Shown here: piece by piece, positions 25,748 through 34,598 of the stretch
Numbering within the stretch: the stretch's first letter is position 1
Layout: each line of letters opens with the position of its first letter
Assembly: GCA_018303805.1 (NCBI GenBank)
Contig: JAGVXL010000001.1
Location: forward strand, 241,528-305,527
DNA: 64,000 nucleotides
From: Candidatus Pacearchaeota archaeon
Lineage (GTDB): Archaea > Nanobdellota > Nanobdellia > Pacearchaeales > DTIR01
Direction of reading: 5' to 3'
Translations under genes and position numbers: made by a program
Notes under the pieces: model-generated
What the model was told of the DNA's origin: nothing
Seen by the model: only the letters and a program-made list of their open reading frames with translations
Databases searched by the model: none

Positions 25748-27181
25748 ATGCCTGAGAAAATAAGCCACAATTGCGGCTTCTGTGTTGCACATACATTGCA
25801 TGATGCATATTCTTTGATAAAATCACTCCAGCACAGAGGCAGGGAAGCAACGGGAATAGCTGCTGTGGGAACCAACAGAATAGACGTCATAAAGTGGAAA
25901 GGGCCTGTAGACAGGTTTGATATAATAGATTTGTATAAATTATTTCCAAGCACGCAGTATCATACCTATATGGCGCATGTCAGGTATGCAACAAGAGGAA
26001 GAAAAGACAGGATATTGGAGGATGCACACCCCCATACAATAGGCGGCAAAGCAGAAGATAAGGGCAATCACATATTAATATTGGATTGTGAAATGGCTGC
26101 GGTGCATAATGGCCAGATAAATGAAGGGTATTTTGACGGAATTGACAGGAATTTATTAAAAACAGAATGCGATACAGAGGCGCTGCTTCATTTATTTCGG
26201 GAAAAAGGCGAATATGAAATCTTAAAACAAATTCCCGGTGCATATACCCTGTCCATAGCAGATAAAAAGAGAAAAGAGATTATTATTTTAAGGGATAGGA
26301 CGGGGATAAAGCCGGGCGTGTTGGGATGGAAGGACGGAAAATATTGCATTGCTTCAGAAGACATAGCCCTCAAAAAAAATGAAGGAATGTTCATAGAGGA
26401 CCTTGATTTGGGCTCTGCATACTATTTGAATCCTGATGGCAGTTACGGTAAAAAGAATATTGCCAAGCAGCAAGCAGCATACTGCTTCTTTGAATGGAAT
26501 TATATTGCAGATGTTGATTCTATCTTGAATGGAATAAGCGTGAGAAGGATAAGGGAATCTTTGGGGGAGATGCTTGTAAGGGAATTTTATGCCCAGGCGG
26601 ATTTGGTGACATTCCTACCAAGATGCCCCGAAGTGGCCGCAAGAAGCTACGCCAAAAAAAGAGGCATCCCTTTTGAGCCTATTTTTTACAAGATGAGGGG
26701 CGAGAGGGCTTTTCAGGGCTCAACAATGGATGAGCGGAAAATTTCTATTGAAGAAAACCTGCACCTCCTGCCTGCAAAGGATAATCTGAAGGGAAAAAGG
26801 GTTATCTTGATAGATGACAGCACAGTAAGAGGCAATAATGCAAAGAGGGTAAGAGAGCTGCTGTATAAGCAGGCAGAAGTTGGAATTGCTTACCATGTAA
26901 ATTATACGCCTGCAATAGGCATAGTTGGCAAGGACGGCACAGCAAGAGGATGCATGTTTGGGGTTGATATGCCGCCAAATGACAGTTTTATAGCCAGAGG
27001 CAGGACACTGGAAGAAATCAGCAGTGAAATGGGAATGCCTGTGAATTATATCTCCCTAGAGGGAATGTTAAGGGCATATGAAGAATCAGGAATGCCAAGA
27101 GAGGATTTATGCACCTATTGCATCGGGGGCAAGCATCCATTTGGAATTCTAAATCAGGATAGTTTTATGGCAAAAATTTAA
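25748..27181 (+). CDS. purF: Amidophosphoribosyltransferase PurF, iron-sulfur type
   Basis: PurF makes 5-phosphoribosylamine from PRPP and glutamine, the first step of purine synthesis. ATG at 25748 gives a short propeptide MPEKISHN before the catalytic Cys9 (CGFC), as in PurF proteins that mature by self-cleavage. The glutaminase part has QHRGREATG and HVRYATRG; the transferase part has the PRPP loop VILIDDSTVRGNN. Cysteines in YCFFEW, ARGCMFG and LCTYCIGG sit where iron-sulfur PurF enzymes bind a 4Fe-4S cluster. Codons upstream to 25718 (TTG start) are unlikely. It is followed by serS. Confidence 0.93.
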   Translation: MPEKISHNCGFCVAHTLHDAYSLIKSLQHRGREATGIAAVGTNRIDVIKWKGPVDRFDIIDLYKLFPSTQYHTYMAHVRYATRGRKDRILEDAHPHTIGGKAEDKGNHILILDCEMAAVHNGQINEGYFDGIDRNLLKTECDTEALLHLFREKGEYEILKQIPGAYTLSIADKKRKEIIILRDRTGIKPGVLGWKDGKYCIASEDIALKKNEGMFIEDLDLGSAYYLNPDGSYGKKNIAKQQAAYCFFEWNYIADVDSILNGISVRRIRESLGEMLVREFYAQADLVTFLPRCPEVAARSYAKKRGIPFEPIFYKMRGERAFQGSTMDERKISIEENLHLLPAKDNLKGKRVILIDDSTVRGNNAKRVRELLYKQAEVGIAYHVNYTPAIGIVGKDGTARGCMFGVDMPPNDSFIARGRTLEEISSEMGMPVNYISLEGMLRAYEESGMPREDLCTYCIGGKHPFGILNQDSFMAKI

Positions 27182-27205
27182 ATACAACTTTATCATTTTA
27201 ACAGC

Positions 27206-28516
27206 ATGATTGACATAAAACTCATAAGAGAAAATCCAAAGATAGTCAAGGAAAGCCAGAAAAAAAGGGGGCTTGATGAGAAAGAGATAGACAATCTAGT
27301 AGAGATTGACAGCAAGTGGAGGGTCATAAAGCAGGAAACAGACAGCACGAGGGCAGAAAGAAACAAGATAACCCTTGAAATAAATGAAGCCAAGAAACAA
27401 GGTAAAGATGTTAATGAGTTGATAAAAAAAGCAAGAGAACTTCCAGGCTTGCTTGCAAAAAATGAGGCAGGGCTGCAGAAACTTGAGCAGGAGAGAATTT
27501 CAATTCTTGAGAACATTCCCAATATCGTGGATAAGTCAGTTCCAGTGGGAGATGAAAGCAAAAATAAGGTTATAGAAAAAGTCGGCAAGGCAAAAAAGAT
27601 TGCCTATGCAAAAGGGCATGAAGAACTGCTTCTCACACTTGAGCAACTGGATATAGAGAGGGCGGGCAAGGTTGCAGGGGCAAGGTTTTACTATCTGAAA
27701 AATGATATTGTAAAATTAAATTATGCCATAATCAATTTTGCGCTTGATTTGTTCAGGAAAAAGGGTTTTATCCTTATGCAGCCGCCGTACATGCTGAGGA
27801 GAGATGCATTAAAAGGCGCATTAAATCTCGCGACCTTTGAAGAAATGATTTACAAGATACAGGATGAGGACTTGTATCTTATAGGCACGGCAGAGCATGC
27901 CTTGAACGCTTACTATATGAATGAGGTTCTACAGGCAGACAAGCTGCCGGTAAGGTTCGCAGGAATCTCACCATGCTTCAGGAAAGAAGCTGGCTCGCAT
28001 GGCAAGGACACAAAGGGAATTTTCAGGATACACCAGTTTGAAAAGGTTGAGCAGTTTGTTTTCTGCAAGCCAGAACAGGCATGGAAGGAATTTGATGAAA
28101 TACTCAAAAACACAAAAGAGATTTTCAGGAAGCTTGAAATCCCATTCCAAGTTGTTATTTTGTCTTCGCGAGACATGGGCAGGACTGCAACAAAAACTGT
28201 TGATATTGAGGGATGGTTTCCATCGCAGAAGGCATACAGGGAACTCGGCTCTTGTTCAAACTGCACAGATTATCAGGCGAGAAGGAGCAACATAAAATAT
28301 GATGAAAAAGGGGAAAGGAAATTTGTATACACCTTAAACAACACTGCAATTGCAACAGAGAGGGCAATTGTTGCCTTGGTTGAAAATCACCAGCAGAAAG
28401 ACGGCAGCATAAAAATTCCTTCTGCACTCTGGCAATATACTGGCTTCAAGGAAATCAAGCCAAAAAATAAGGCAGCCAATAGGAAAAAGGCAAAGTTGCG
28501 GGAAAGAAAAAAATAG
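27206..28516 (+). CDS. serS: Seryl-tRNA synthetase
   Basis: A class II synthetase of 436 residues in the common (not methanogen) form. A long antiparallel coiled-coil arm at about residues 28-105 grips the tRNA-Ser variable arm. Motif 2 is at FRKEAGSHGKDTKGIFRIHQ, and motif 3 near NNTAIATERAIVA. Length and layout are normal. The gene starts 25 bases after the purF stop and is probably cotranscribed. A lysine-rich tail ends the protein. Confidence 0.95.
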   Translation: MIDIKLIRENPKIVKESQKKRGLDEKEIDNLVEIDSKWRVIKQETDSTRAERNKITLEINEAKKQGKDVNELIKKARELPGLLAKNEAGLQKLEQERISILENIPNIVDKSVPVGDESKNKVIEKVGKAKKIAYAKGHEELLLTLEQLDIERAGKVAGARFYYLKNDIVKLNYAIINFALDLFRKKGFILMQPPYMLRRDALKGALNLATFEEMIYKIQDEDLYLIGTAEHALNAYYMNEVLQADKLPVRFAGISPCFRKEAGSHGKDTKGIFRIHQFEKVEQFVFCKPEQAWKEFDEILKNTKEIFRKLEIPFQVVILSSRDMGRTATKTVDIEGWFPSQKAYRELGSCSNCTDYQARRSNIKYDEKGERKFVYTLNNTAIATERAIVALVENHQQKDGSIKIPSALWQYTGFKEIKPKNKAANRKKAKLRERKK

Positions 28517-28582
28517 CAGGCAGGAAAACAGGGAAAAGAAAGAAAAAGTGAAGGGGGTTCTAATCAAGGTTAAAAAGGAAAG

Positions 28583-28696
28583 TTCACCGCAAAAAGCTCT
28601 TGCTTTTTGGGGCCCCGAAAATCTATAAAGATTTTCGCGGTAAGAAAACCTTGCTTTTGAAAGGAAAGTTCATAAGAAAACCTTGGTTGTCTTATA
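28583..28696 (+). repeat. Mosaic palindromic repeat, copy C (leader of cmk)
   Basis: GCCCCGAAAATCTATAAAGATTTTCGCGG (split: GCCCCGAAAATC, TATAAA, GATTTTCGCGG) matches the right part of copies A and B. Before it, CCGCAAAAAG with CTTTTTGGGG is the AAAAACC-type hairpin in inverted orientation. After it comes AGAAAACCTTGGTTGTCTTAT directly in front of the start codon, a module also seen near 55648 and 61640. Confidence 0.7.
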
Positions 28697-29236
28697 ATGA
28701 TTATTACTATTTCTGGGATGCCAGGCAGCGGAAAGAACACTGTTGCAGACATTCTTGCAAAAAAGCTTAAGCTGAAGAGATACAGCGTCGGGAATTACAG
28801 GAGAGGGATGGCAAAAAAACATGGAATGACATTACAGGAATTAAACAAGCTTGGAGAAAAACAGGGCTTTACTGACAAGGAAGCTGATGAATGGCAGAAA
28901 AGGATAGGAAAAAAACAAGGCAATTTCATAATTGACGGCAGGTTAAGCTGGCATTTTATCTCCAACTCCATAAAAATTTTTCTTGATGTCAAGCCGGAAA
29001 TAGGGGCAAAGAGAATCATGCTTGACAACAGGCAGGAAGAAACTGCAAAAACAAATAGGCAGGCAATAAAGATGTGGAAAACAAGGGTTGCGTCAGATAT
29101 CAAACGATACAAGAAATACTACAACCTCAATCCATACAGCAAGAAAAATTATGATTTTGTGCTTGATACTTCCAGCCTTAACATTAAAGAGGCAGCAGGC
29201 AAGGTTCTGGAGTTTATTAAAGCCTGTAAAAAATAA
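28697..29236 (+). CDS. cmk: Cytidylate kinase, archaeal type
   Basis: A 179-residue P-loop kinase that converts CMP and dCMP to diphosphates. P-loop GMPGSGKNT lies at residues 7-15; Asn replaces the usual Ser/Thr after the Lys, with Thr next. The NMP-binding part (RGMAKKHGMTLQELNKLGE) and IIDGRLSWHF match archaeal CMP kinases. Its leader holds repeat copy C, with the start codon only a few bases after the last palindrome. Confidence 0.88.
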   Translation: MIITISGMPGSGKNTVADILAKKLKLKRYSVGNYRRGMAKKHGMTLQELNKLGEKQGFTDKEADEWQKRIGKKQGNFIIDGRLSWHFISNSIKIFLDVKPEIGAKRIMLDNRQEETAKTNRQAIKMWKTRVASDIKRYKKYYNLNPYSKKNYDFVLDTSSLNIKEAAGKVLEFIKACKK

Positions 29237-29335
29237 AACCTGGGATAATCCTCCTTTTTTCCTGAACCACTCAACTATTGCCCCCGATTACCCACCATAA
29301 AACCAAACAGGTTATTTAAAAGTGCCAAGGATTAT

Positions 29336-29998
29336 TTATTTAATCCATTTGCTAACCCTAAACTTCCTTGCAATTCTGCTCCTGCTTAATCTCTCTCCCT
29401 GCTTCAATAGAAAATAATCAAGATTTTTCAGCTCTGCAGGCGTTATTCCAATAACAGGGATCCTGTGGGCAGGATACAGCTTGTTCTTCAGGACTTTCTT
29501 TTTCCATGCCAAAGGATAGCCGCCGTAAAATTCAACAAATATATTCCAATGGGGGATGTAAAAATCCGGGGTGCAGATGTTACCCCTGAATGGCTTTTTT
29601 GTTATCATCAGTGAAATTGATTCATACAGGCAGGGGATTTTGTTTTCGTAGAGAAAATTTGCTATCTTCTGTTCTCCCTTGCTCCTGACGAGAAATTTCT
29701 GTTTTGTTCTGAGGTGCTTTTTTAATGGGTTTTTTCCATGTTTTAAGAATTCCTTGAAAGCATCAGGGTTTTTCATGAAAAAATTCCTTATTTTCTCGGA
29801 GAATTCTTTTCTCACCCTCTTATCCCTAAATCTCGCATGTTGGGCTTTGCCCAGCTTTTCCCTATAGGCAGGATTTTTGTATGCCTTCACGATTGCATTA
29901 ATCCGTTTCAGCTCAATTTTCCTGCTCTTCCTCAACCTTGCCTGCAATTCCTTTCCAGATTTAACTCTGCCCTTGCTTACAAAGCTGTAGCGCGACAT
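29336..29998 (-). CDS. Putative PD-(D/E)XK nuclease with NUMOD-like helices
   Basis: A 220-residue basic protein. The N-terminal half has short helical repeats with Lys/Arg-rich heads (YREKLGKAQHARFRDK type) like NUMOD3 DNA-binding modules of homing endonucleases. The C-terminal half, from about residue 105, has GEQKIANFLYEN, CTPDFYIPHWNIFVEFYGG and IPVIGITPAEL, a PD-(D/E)XK/Vsr-like nuclease fold. It is a shorter paralogue of the protein at 58790-59857. Possibly a free-standing homing or repair endonuclease; target unknown. Confidence 0.65.
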   Translation of the reverse strand: MSRYSFVSKGRVKSGKELQARLRKSRKIELKRINAIVKAYKNPAYREKLGKAQHARFRDKRVRKEFSEKIRNFFMKNPDAFKEFLKHGKNPLKKHLRTKQKFLVRSKGEQKIANFLYENKIPCLYESISLMITKKPFRGNICTPDFYIPHWNIFVEFYGGYPLAWKKKVLKNKLYPAHRIPVIGITPAELKNLDYFLLKQGERLSRSRIARKFRVSKWIK

Positions 29999-30051
29999 TC
30001 ATCAGGAAGGAAAGGAGGATTTTTAAACTTCTACACATTATAACCGAAAAG

Positions 30052-30060
30052 CTTAAATAT
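30052..30060 (+). promoter_or_regulatory. TATA box of the Cys-rich peptide gene
   Basis: CTTAAATAT is centred 25 bases before the ATG at 30081, the exact spacing for a leaderless transcript. This supports the small ORF as a real gene. Confidence 0.6.
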
Positions 30061-30080
30061 CTCTACCTATTAGGAACGAT

Positions 30081-30185
30081 ATGGAAGAAGATAGTATTGA
30101 AGTGATTTGCAAGAGTAAAAATGAGAATTTGGAAGTAAAGAACTTTGAGATGGGATGCTCAGAGAACTGCCCTTGTTGCACATAA
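30081..30185 (+). CDS. Cys-rich precursor peptide, candidate RiPP substrate
   Basis: A 34-residue peptide from ATG at 30081 to TAA at 30183-30185. The first 25 residues are acidic and leader-like (MEEDSIEVICKS...), and the tail is GCSENCPCCT, with four Cys in nine residues. It ends 3 bases from the convergent stop of a radical SAM/SPASM gene. Short size, leader plus Cys-rich end, correctly spaced TATA box and neighbour enzyme are what is expected of a ranthipeptide or sactipeptide precursor (inference). I know of no described family with this tail. A metal-binding peptide is the alternative. Confidence 0.68.
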   Translation: MEEDSIEVICKSKNENLEVKNFEMGCSENCPCCT

Positions 30186-30188
30186 GGG

Positions 30189-31460
30189 TCAGGCGACTCT
30201 AAGTTGTGTAAATCTTTCTGGAAAATTTTGTTTAAGATATAGTTTTATACGTGTTTTTATTATATTCTCCTTTAAATAACATGCGGGTTTATCTAATTTG
30301 ATATTTTTGAGGACAAGAGGGCACCCCCCACAGCAGAGAGGCAAAATCTTGCAAACTCTACACTTATCAATTTTAAGAGGGTCTCTAGCTAACCATTTGT
30401 AATAATTATAAGACATCGTCGCATTACCCCGACTGTCTATTTCTCCATCTAAGAAATTATCTAAAGGTAAAGCAATGCAAGAGTATAATTTTCCTTCTGG
30501 GTCTATTGTATATCCGTTAGCTGTGAGTTGCTTGCAGTATGAAAAAGAATGTGGTAGACCCATACCAAGTGCCATCTTAAATCCTTTATTTACCGCCATC
30601 TGCCATAATTTTGGTAGGAGTTTGATAGATGCAGGATAAGGATAATTACATGCGTTGCGTATGGGCAAAATTATCCCAAAATTAAGTGGCAATTCATTTA
30701 ATTTGACTGCGACAAGTGAATCTAACAATTCTTCAACATGGGAATATGCTCTCTTATCTATATTTATACATACATAAGCACTAATATTTTGTTTTTTAAT
30801 TTCAAGAAGATTTTTTATAATTTGGTCGTATGTCCCTTTACCACTTAGAAACGGCCTATTTCTATCATGTATACTCTTAGGTCCATTTAAGGTTATAGCA
30901 AGGGTTATAGGATACCTCTTTAATTTTTTAATGATCTTGTGGTTAAAAAGTGTGCCATTAGATACTATGCTGACAGAATATCTAATCCTATTTTGTTTAA
31001 TAAATTGATTCATTTTTTCTAAAAAATAGAAAACAATCTCCCCATTTACCATGGGCTCACCACCATAAAATCTCAAAGAAAAACTTTGGCTGTTCTTTGC
31101 TAACACTGTTTTTTTAATGAATTTTATTATACTCTTTGCAGTAGGCTTATCCATAGATTTAGATAATTTTTCGCCTTCATAGCAATATTTGCAATTAAGG
31201 TTACACGAATAGGTTGGAATAACAACAAATTCTAATTCTGTGTTATTGTACTTATAACTTTCAAAAAGAACTTTAAAAATAGTTTTTTCATCAACTCTAT
31301 CTTCGATCATTATCCCCTGATTTTTTAATAAAAAGACATCTTTAGAGAAAAGATTGTCAATTCTTCTGCCTTTTTTGAATATAAGTGAGCCTGTTAGGCA
31401 GTTATAGATTATCAAATTATTTTTATAAGGTATATTTAGATTATAATATGAAGGTTTCAT
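30189..31460 (-). CDS. Radical SAM/SPASM peptide maturase
   Basis: A 423-residue enzyme. The N-terminal 75 residues (KPSYYNLNI...IIYNCLTGSL) resemble the substrate-recognition part of SPASM peptide maturases. The radical SAM core has Cys86, Cys90, Cys93 (TYSCNLNCKYCYE) and YGGEP. The SPASM domain holds Cys309, Cys328, Cys367, Cys370, Cys376/377, Cys380 and Cys394, enough for two auxiliary 4Fe-4S clusters. Such enzymes form thioether or other crosslinks in peptides. The start is 1 base after the cysS stop, so both are cotranslated. The likely substrate is the 34-residue peptide at its 3' side. AT-rich codon use suggests transfer. Confidence 0.87.
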   Translation of the reverse strand: MKPSYYNLNIPYKNNLIIYNCLTGSLIFKKGRRIDNLFSKDVFLLKNQGIMIEDRVDEKTIFKVLFESYKYNNTELEFVVIPTYSCNLNCKYCYEGEKLSKSMDKPTAKSIIKFIKKTVLAKNSQSFSLRFYGGEPMVNGEIVFYFLEKMNQFIKQNRIRYSVSIVSNGTLFNHKIIKKLKRYPITLAITLNGPKSIHDRNRPFLSGKGTYDQIIKNLLEIKKQNISAYVCINIDKRAYSHVEELLDSLVAVKLNELPLNFGIILPIRNACNYPYPASIKLLPKLWQMAVNKGFKMALGMGLPHSFSYCKQLTANGYTIDPEGKLYSCIALPLDNFLDGEIDSRGNATMSYNYYKWLARDPLKIDKCRVCKILPLCCGGCPLVLKNIKLDKPACYLKENIIKTRIKLYLKQNFPERFTQLRVA

Positions 31461-31461
31461 T

Positions 31462-32892
31462 TTATACCTTAGTTAATTTGGGTCCATCTGAAGTGTCACT
31501 GATTTGATAGCCTTTGTTTTTTATTTGTGTTCTTACTTCATCAGCTTTTTTCCAGTTACCAGATTTTCTATATAACTCTCTTTCATCAATAAGTCTTTTA
31601 ATATCCCGAGATAGATCTCCTAAAAATCTAGAGGTAGTCTCTGTCAAGTCAAGAGCTAACACTTTATCAAAATCTTTAATTAAATCATATTTTTCTTTGT
31701 TTCCTATCCCCTTTTCAGCCATTAGATTCCACAATGTAGCCAAAGCTTCGGGCATGTTAAGATCATAACTTATATTTTCAGTGAATTCTTTTTTATACGA
31801 GTCTATTAATTTATGATTAGTTTTGCTAAATTGGTCTCCTTGAATAATTGAAACAAGATTCTTTAGTCTTTCATAAGCATTTTTTGCAGATTGGAGGTTT
31901 TTCATGCTAAATACTAGGGGTTTTCTATAACTGGCTGTAAGGCAGAAATATCTATAGGCAAGAGGGTCAAAACCTTGTTTTTCTAAATCGTTTATGGTTA
32001 GAAAATTTCTTTCTGATTTGCCCATTTTCCCTTCTTTTAATATTAAAAATTCCCCATGAAGCCAATAATTCACAAATTTACTGCCTGTAGAAGCCTCTGA
32101 CTGAGCTATTTCGTTAGTATGATGAACTGGGATGTGGTCTGTTCCTCCACAATGGACGTCAAAATGTTTACCAAGATACTTCATAGACATTGCTGAACAT
32201 TCAATATGCCAGCCCGGAAAGCCCTTGCCCCATGGACTGTCCCATTCCATTTGCCTTTTTTTGTCTGTTGGAGAAAATTTCCACAAAGCAAAATCGGTAG
32301 GGGAGTTTTTTTCACCCATCTCTATTCTTTTGCCTGCCTTTAATTTTTCTATTCTTAGCTTAGCTAATTTTCCATAATCTTTTAATTTCGAGGTATCAAA
32401 GTAGATACCCTCGCTTGTTTTGTAAGTATATCCTTTACCTTCTAATCCCCTAATTAATTCTATCTGTTCTTTTATGTGGTCTGTAGCCTTACATATTATA
32501 TCTGGTTTTTTTATATTCAATTTTTTCTCATCTACAAGAAAGGCTTTTGTGTAAAATTCTGCTATATCCCATATAGACTTTCCTTCCCTTTTTGCGCCTA
32601 TCTCCATCTTGTCTTCACCAGTATCGGCATCGCTTGTTAAATGCCCCACATCAGTTATATTCATCACATGTTTCACTTTGTAGCCATTATATTCCAAGAC
32701 CTTCTTCAAAACATCCTCAAAAATGTAAGTTCTTAGGTTGCCTATATGTGCATAATTATATACCGTAGGCCCACAACAATACATCTTAACATTTGGGGGG
32801 TTAATTGGCTTGAATTCTTCGAATCTTCTTCCTAAGGTATTAAAAAATACTATTTTGTTCTCCATTTTACCTAATACAGTCTCCAAGCTCAT
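31462..32892 (-). CDS. cysS: Cysteinyl-tRNA synthetase
   Basis: A class I synthetase of 476 residues. HIGH motif variant HIGN in [13 protein letters not shown], zinc ligands in [14 protein letters not shown] and the HCGG region, and KMGKS in place of KMSKS ([10 protein letters not shown]). A TATA-like run at 32914-32924 sits about 27 bases before ATG at 32892 and supports that start over an ATG at 32865. Codon use is clearly more A/T-rich than in serS or metG. It forms an operon with the SPASM maturase, so it may have travelled with that module or be the sole housekeeping copy. Confidence 0.93.
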   Translation of the reverse strand: MSLETVLGKMENKIVFFNTLGRRFEEFKPINPPNVKMYCCGPTVYNYAHIGNLRTYIFEDVLKKVLEYNGYKVKHVMNITDVGHLTSDADTGEDKMEIGAKREGKSIWDIAEFYTKAFLVDEKKLNIKKPDIICKATDHIKEQIELIRGLEGKGYTYKTSEGIYFDTSKLKDYGKLAKLRIEKLKAGKRIEMGEKNSPTDFALWKFSPTDKKRQMEWDSPWGKGFPGWHIECSAMSMKYLGKHFDVHCGGTDHIPVHHTNEIAQSEASTGSKFVNYWLHGEFLILKEGKMGKSERNFLTINDLEKQGFDPLAYRYFCLTASYRKPLVFSMKNLQSAKNAYERLKNLVSIIQGDQFSKTNHKLIDSYKKEFTENISYDLNMPEALATLWNLMAEKGIGNKEKYDLIKDFDKVLALDLTETTSRFLGDLSRDIKRLIDERELYRKSGNWKKADEVRTQIKNKGYQISDTSDGPKLTKV

Positions 32893-32913
32893 TTTTATCT
32901 TTTACTATTCTAA

Positions 32914-32924
32914 TTTTTTATATA
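32914..32924 (-). promoter_or_regulatory. TATA box of the cysS-maturase operon
   Basis: On the minus strand TATATAAAAAA lies about 26 bases before the cysS ATG at 32892, predicting a leaderless operon transcript. Confidence 0.6.
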
Positions 32925-33039
32925 TCTATACCCTTTGTTTAAAAAGCAGGTCTTAATAAACCCTTCTATTATTACTCCTTAAGAATAGTATCAAATAGAA
33001 AGATTTAAATATCCTTTATTGTTAATAATAACAATTAAA

Positions 33040-33231
33040 ATGCCAGACATAACACATCTTTATGAGTGGATTCCAAAGGGCTTTGGGATAACCATAGAAG
33101 AAGATGTAGACCACTTGCTGTATGTGAAGCATAATGGAAAAACCAAGGGAACATTTAACCAGATGAATTTTACTGAGGAAATATTAAAAGAGCATGTTAA
33201 GAAGTTAAATCTTGAAGGAGTTATAAAGTAA
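33040..33231 (+). CDS. Small hypothetical protein
   Basis: Not recognised. Sixty-three residues from ATG at 33040, chosen because TTTAAATATCC near 33003-33013 is properly spaced; a TTG at 33019 is the alternative. The sequence is mixed alpha/beta (IPKGFGITIEEDVDHLLYVKHNGKTKG). It precedes the next gene by 9 bases and probably shares its transcript. Confidence 0.5.
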   Translation: MPDITHLYEWIPKGFGITIEEDVDHLLYVKHNGKTKGTFNQMNFTEEILKEHVKKLNLEGVIK

Positions 33232-33240
33232 ACTTGAAAA

Positions 33241-33921
33241 ATGGCACAAAATATTGAGAACAAATTAAGCAATGAGAATAAAGTTGAGGGGATATTGAAG
33301 GTAGGCAGGCATCTCAGGGAAATCCAAAGAAGGGGCGCAAGTTCAGGCATCTCAGGTGACAGGCAGGATAATCAGAACAATCAGGGCAATTCAAATTCTA
33401 ACCATCAAAATCCTTTTTACAGCAAGTTCAGGAGAGGCGCAGGAGCCTTTCTTTTAGGGGTGAGTTTGATAGGGGGTGGTTTGGGGTTGATTTCAACTAA
33501 TAAAGGATATTGTCAAGAAGTAAACGAACAAAAAATTGAAGATTCTGTCACCTCAAACCTTACGCAAGAATATGACCATCAGGAGATATGGAACAATAGG
33601 ATTGATGATGATGTGTACAAGGGCAATGTTGCCTTTACTTCATATATTGGAAGCGGAACAAGCAGACAGACAGAATTATTCGCTGGGAAGATGGATGATG
33701 ATGGAAATGTCAAGGATATAAAAAGGCTGACACATACACAAGAATGTGAAATAGGCCCAATTTTCACAGATACTCTGAGGATAGATTACGGAAGGGCTAA
33801 ATCAACTTTGATAAAAGATATGGAGTTAGATAAGTGGTTTCGCATTAATAAAGACGGAACCAATATCCAGCCAATTGATTTTATGACATGGCTAGGGGAA
33901 TACAGCAGAAACCACCGTTAA
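33241..33921 (+). CDS. Membrane-anchored protein with Asn-rich linker and propeller-like fragment
   Basis: A 226-residue protein. Cytoplasmic head with an Asn/Gln-rich low-complexity stretch (about residues 45-60), one transmembrane helix (GAFLLGVSLIGGGLGLI), then an outer part whose IWNNRIDDDVYKGNVAFTSY and KDIKRLTHTQECEIGPIF recall one or two TolB/WD-type propeller blades. Normal propellers have five to eight blades, so this is either truncated or a different fold. It runs into a duplicated gene fragment at its 3' end, which hints at rearrangement. Confidence 0.5.
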   Translation: MAQNIENKLSNENKVEGILKVGRHLREIQRRGASSGISGDRQDNQNNQGNSNSNHQNPFYSKFRRGAGAFLLGVSLIGGGLGLISTNKGYCQEVNEQKIEDSVTSNLTQEYDHQEIWNNRIDDDVYKGNVAFTSYIGSGTSRQTELFAGKMDDDGNVKDIKRLTHTQECEIGPIFTDTLRIDYGRAKSTLIKDMELDKWFRINKDGTNIQPIDFMTWLGEYSRNHR

Positions 33922-34010
33922 AACACATTTGTCTTCTCACTTGCCTTAACATCATACGCATTAACCTGCATGCTGCACTCTGAAGGTGCAGGCATGTTAG
34001 CAAACTTTCC
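33918..34010 (-). pseudogene. 3' end remnant of a duplicate of the 1230-residue surface protein gene
   Basis: Minus-strand frame reading NMPAPSECSMQVNAYDV and a short unrelated tail to TAA at 33918-33920. It copies the last residues of the large gene at 35222-38914 (GNMPAPSECSMQVNAYDVPTG). A run of about 45 bases around TGCATGCTGCACTCTGAAGG is nearly identical in both places. A stop codon lies just upstream, so only about 29 codons remain. It marks an old tandem duplication whose middle was replaced by the HEPN/MNT pair. Confidence 0.75.
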
Positions 34011-34085
34011 CTATTATCAAATTGCCTAATAAAATATATTTTATAGTATAGATAAATTTATATATAGTTATATACAAAATTATAT

Positions 34086-34598
34086 ATGGTTATCGAAGAC
34101 ATAATACCAACTCTGCCAAAAAAGAAAGAGGGGATTGAGAATGCATATAAGAATTGTTGCAAAAATAAAAAATTCATTCCTGTAAAAAAAGATAATTTTT
34201 CTGTTTACTTAGAAAAAGCAAAAAGCGATTTATCAAACACAAAAACTGATTTTGGAAATCAGGCATGGGACGGGGTTATAATCAAATGCTATTATGCTAT
34301 ACATCATGCAATCAACGCCTTGCTTGTCAAATCACAAGGATTTTATTCAAAAGACCATATATGCGCAATATTAGCATTAAATTATCTTAAATTGATATCA
34401 GAAAGTTTCTATAAAAAATTAAGAGAGATAAATACAAAATTCTCGGATTTTACTGGTTTTGAGATAAGCTATTCATTGAGAAAATTAAGCCAGTATGATG
34501 TCCTAAAGTGGAAATCGATAAACAAAAAAGACGCTGAACAAATATACTCTCTGGCAAAAGAACTTATTTTATTTGTTGAAGTGGAGTGCTACAAATGA
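34086..34598 (+). CDS. HEPN-domain protein of a HEPN/MNT pair
   Basis: A 170-residue helical protein with the HEPN-type core NQAWDGVIIKCYYAIHHAINALL and YSLRKLSQYDVLKW. HEPN proteins act as RNases or as targets of a partner nucleotidyltransferase that silences them. The usual Rx4-6H active motif is not obvious here, so activity is uncertain. The next gene overlaps by 4 bases (ATGA). AT-rich and flanked by rearranged sequence, consistent with a mobile toxin-antitoxin unit. Confidence 0.72.
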   Translation: MVIEDIIPTLPKKKEGIENAYKNCCKNKKFIPVKKDNFSVYLEKAKSDLSNTKTDFGNQAWDGVIIKCYYAIHHAINALLVKSQGFYSKDHICAILALNYLKLISESFYKKLREINTKFSDFTGFEISYSLRKLSQYDVLKWKSINKKDAEQIYSLAKELILFVEVECYK

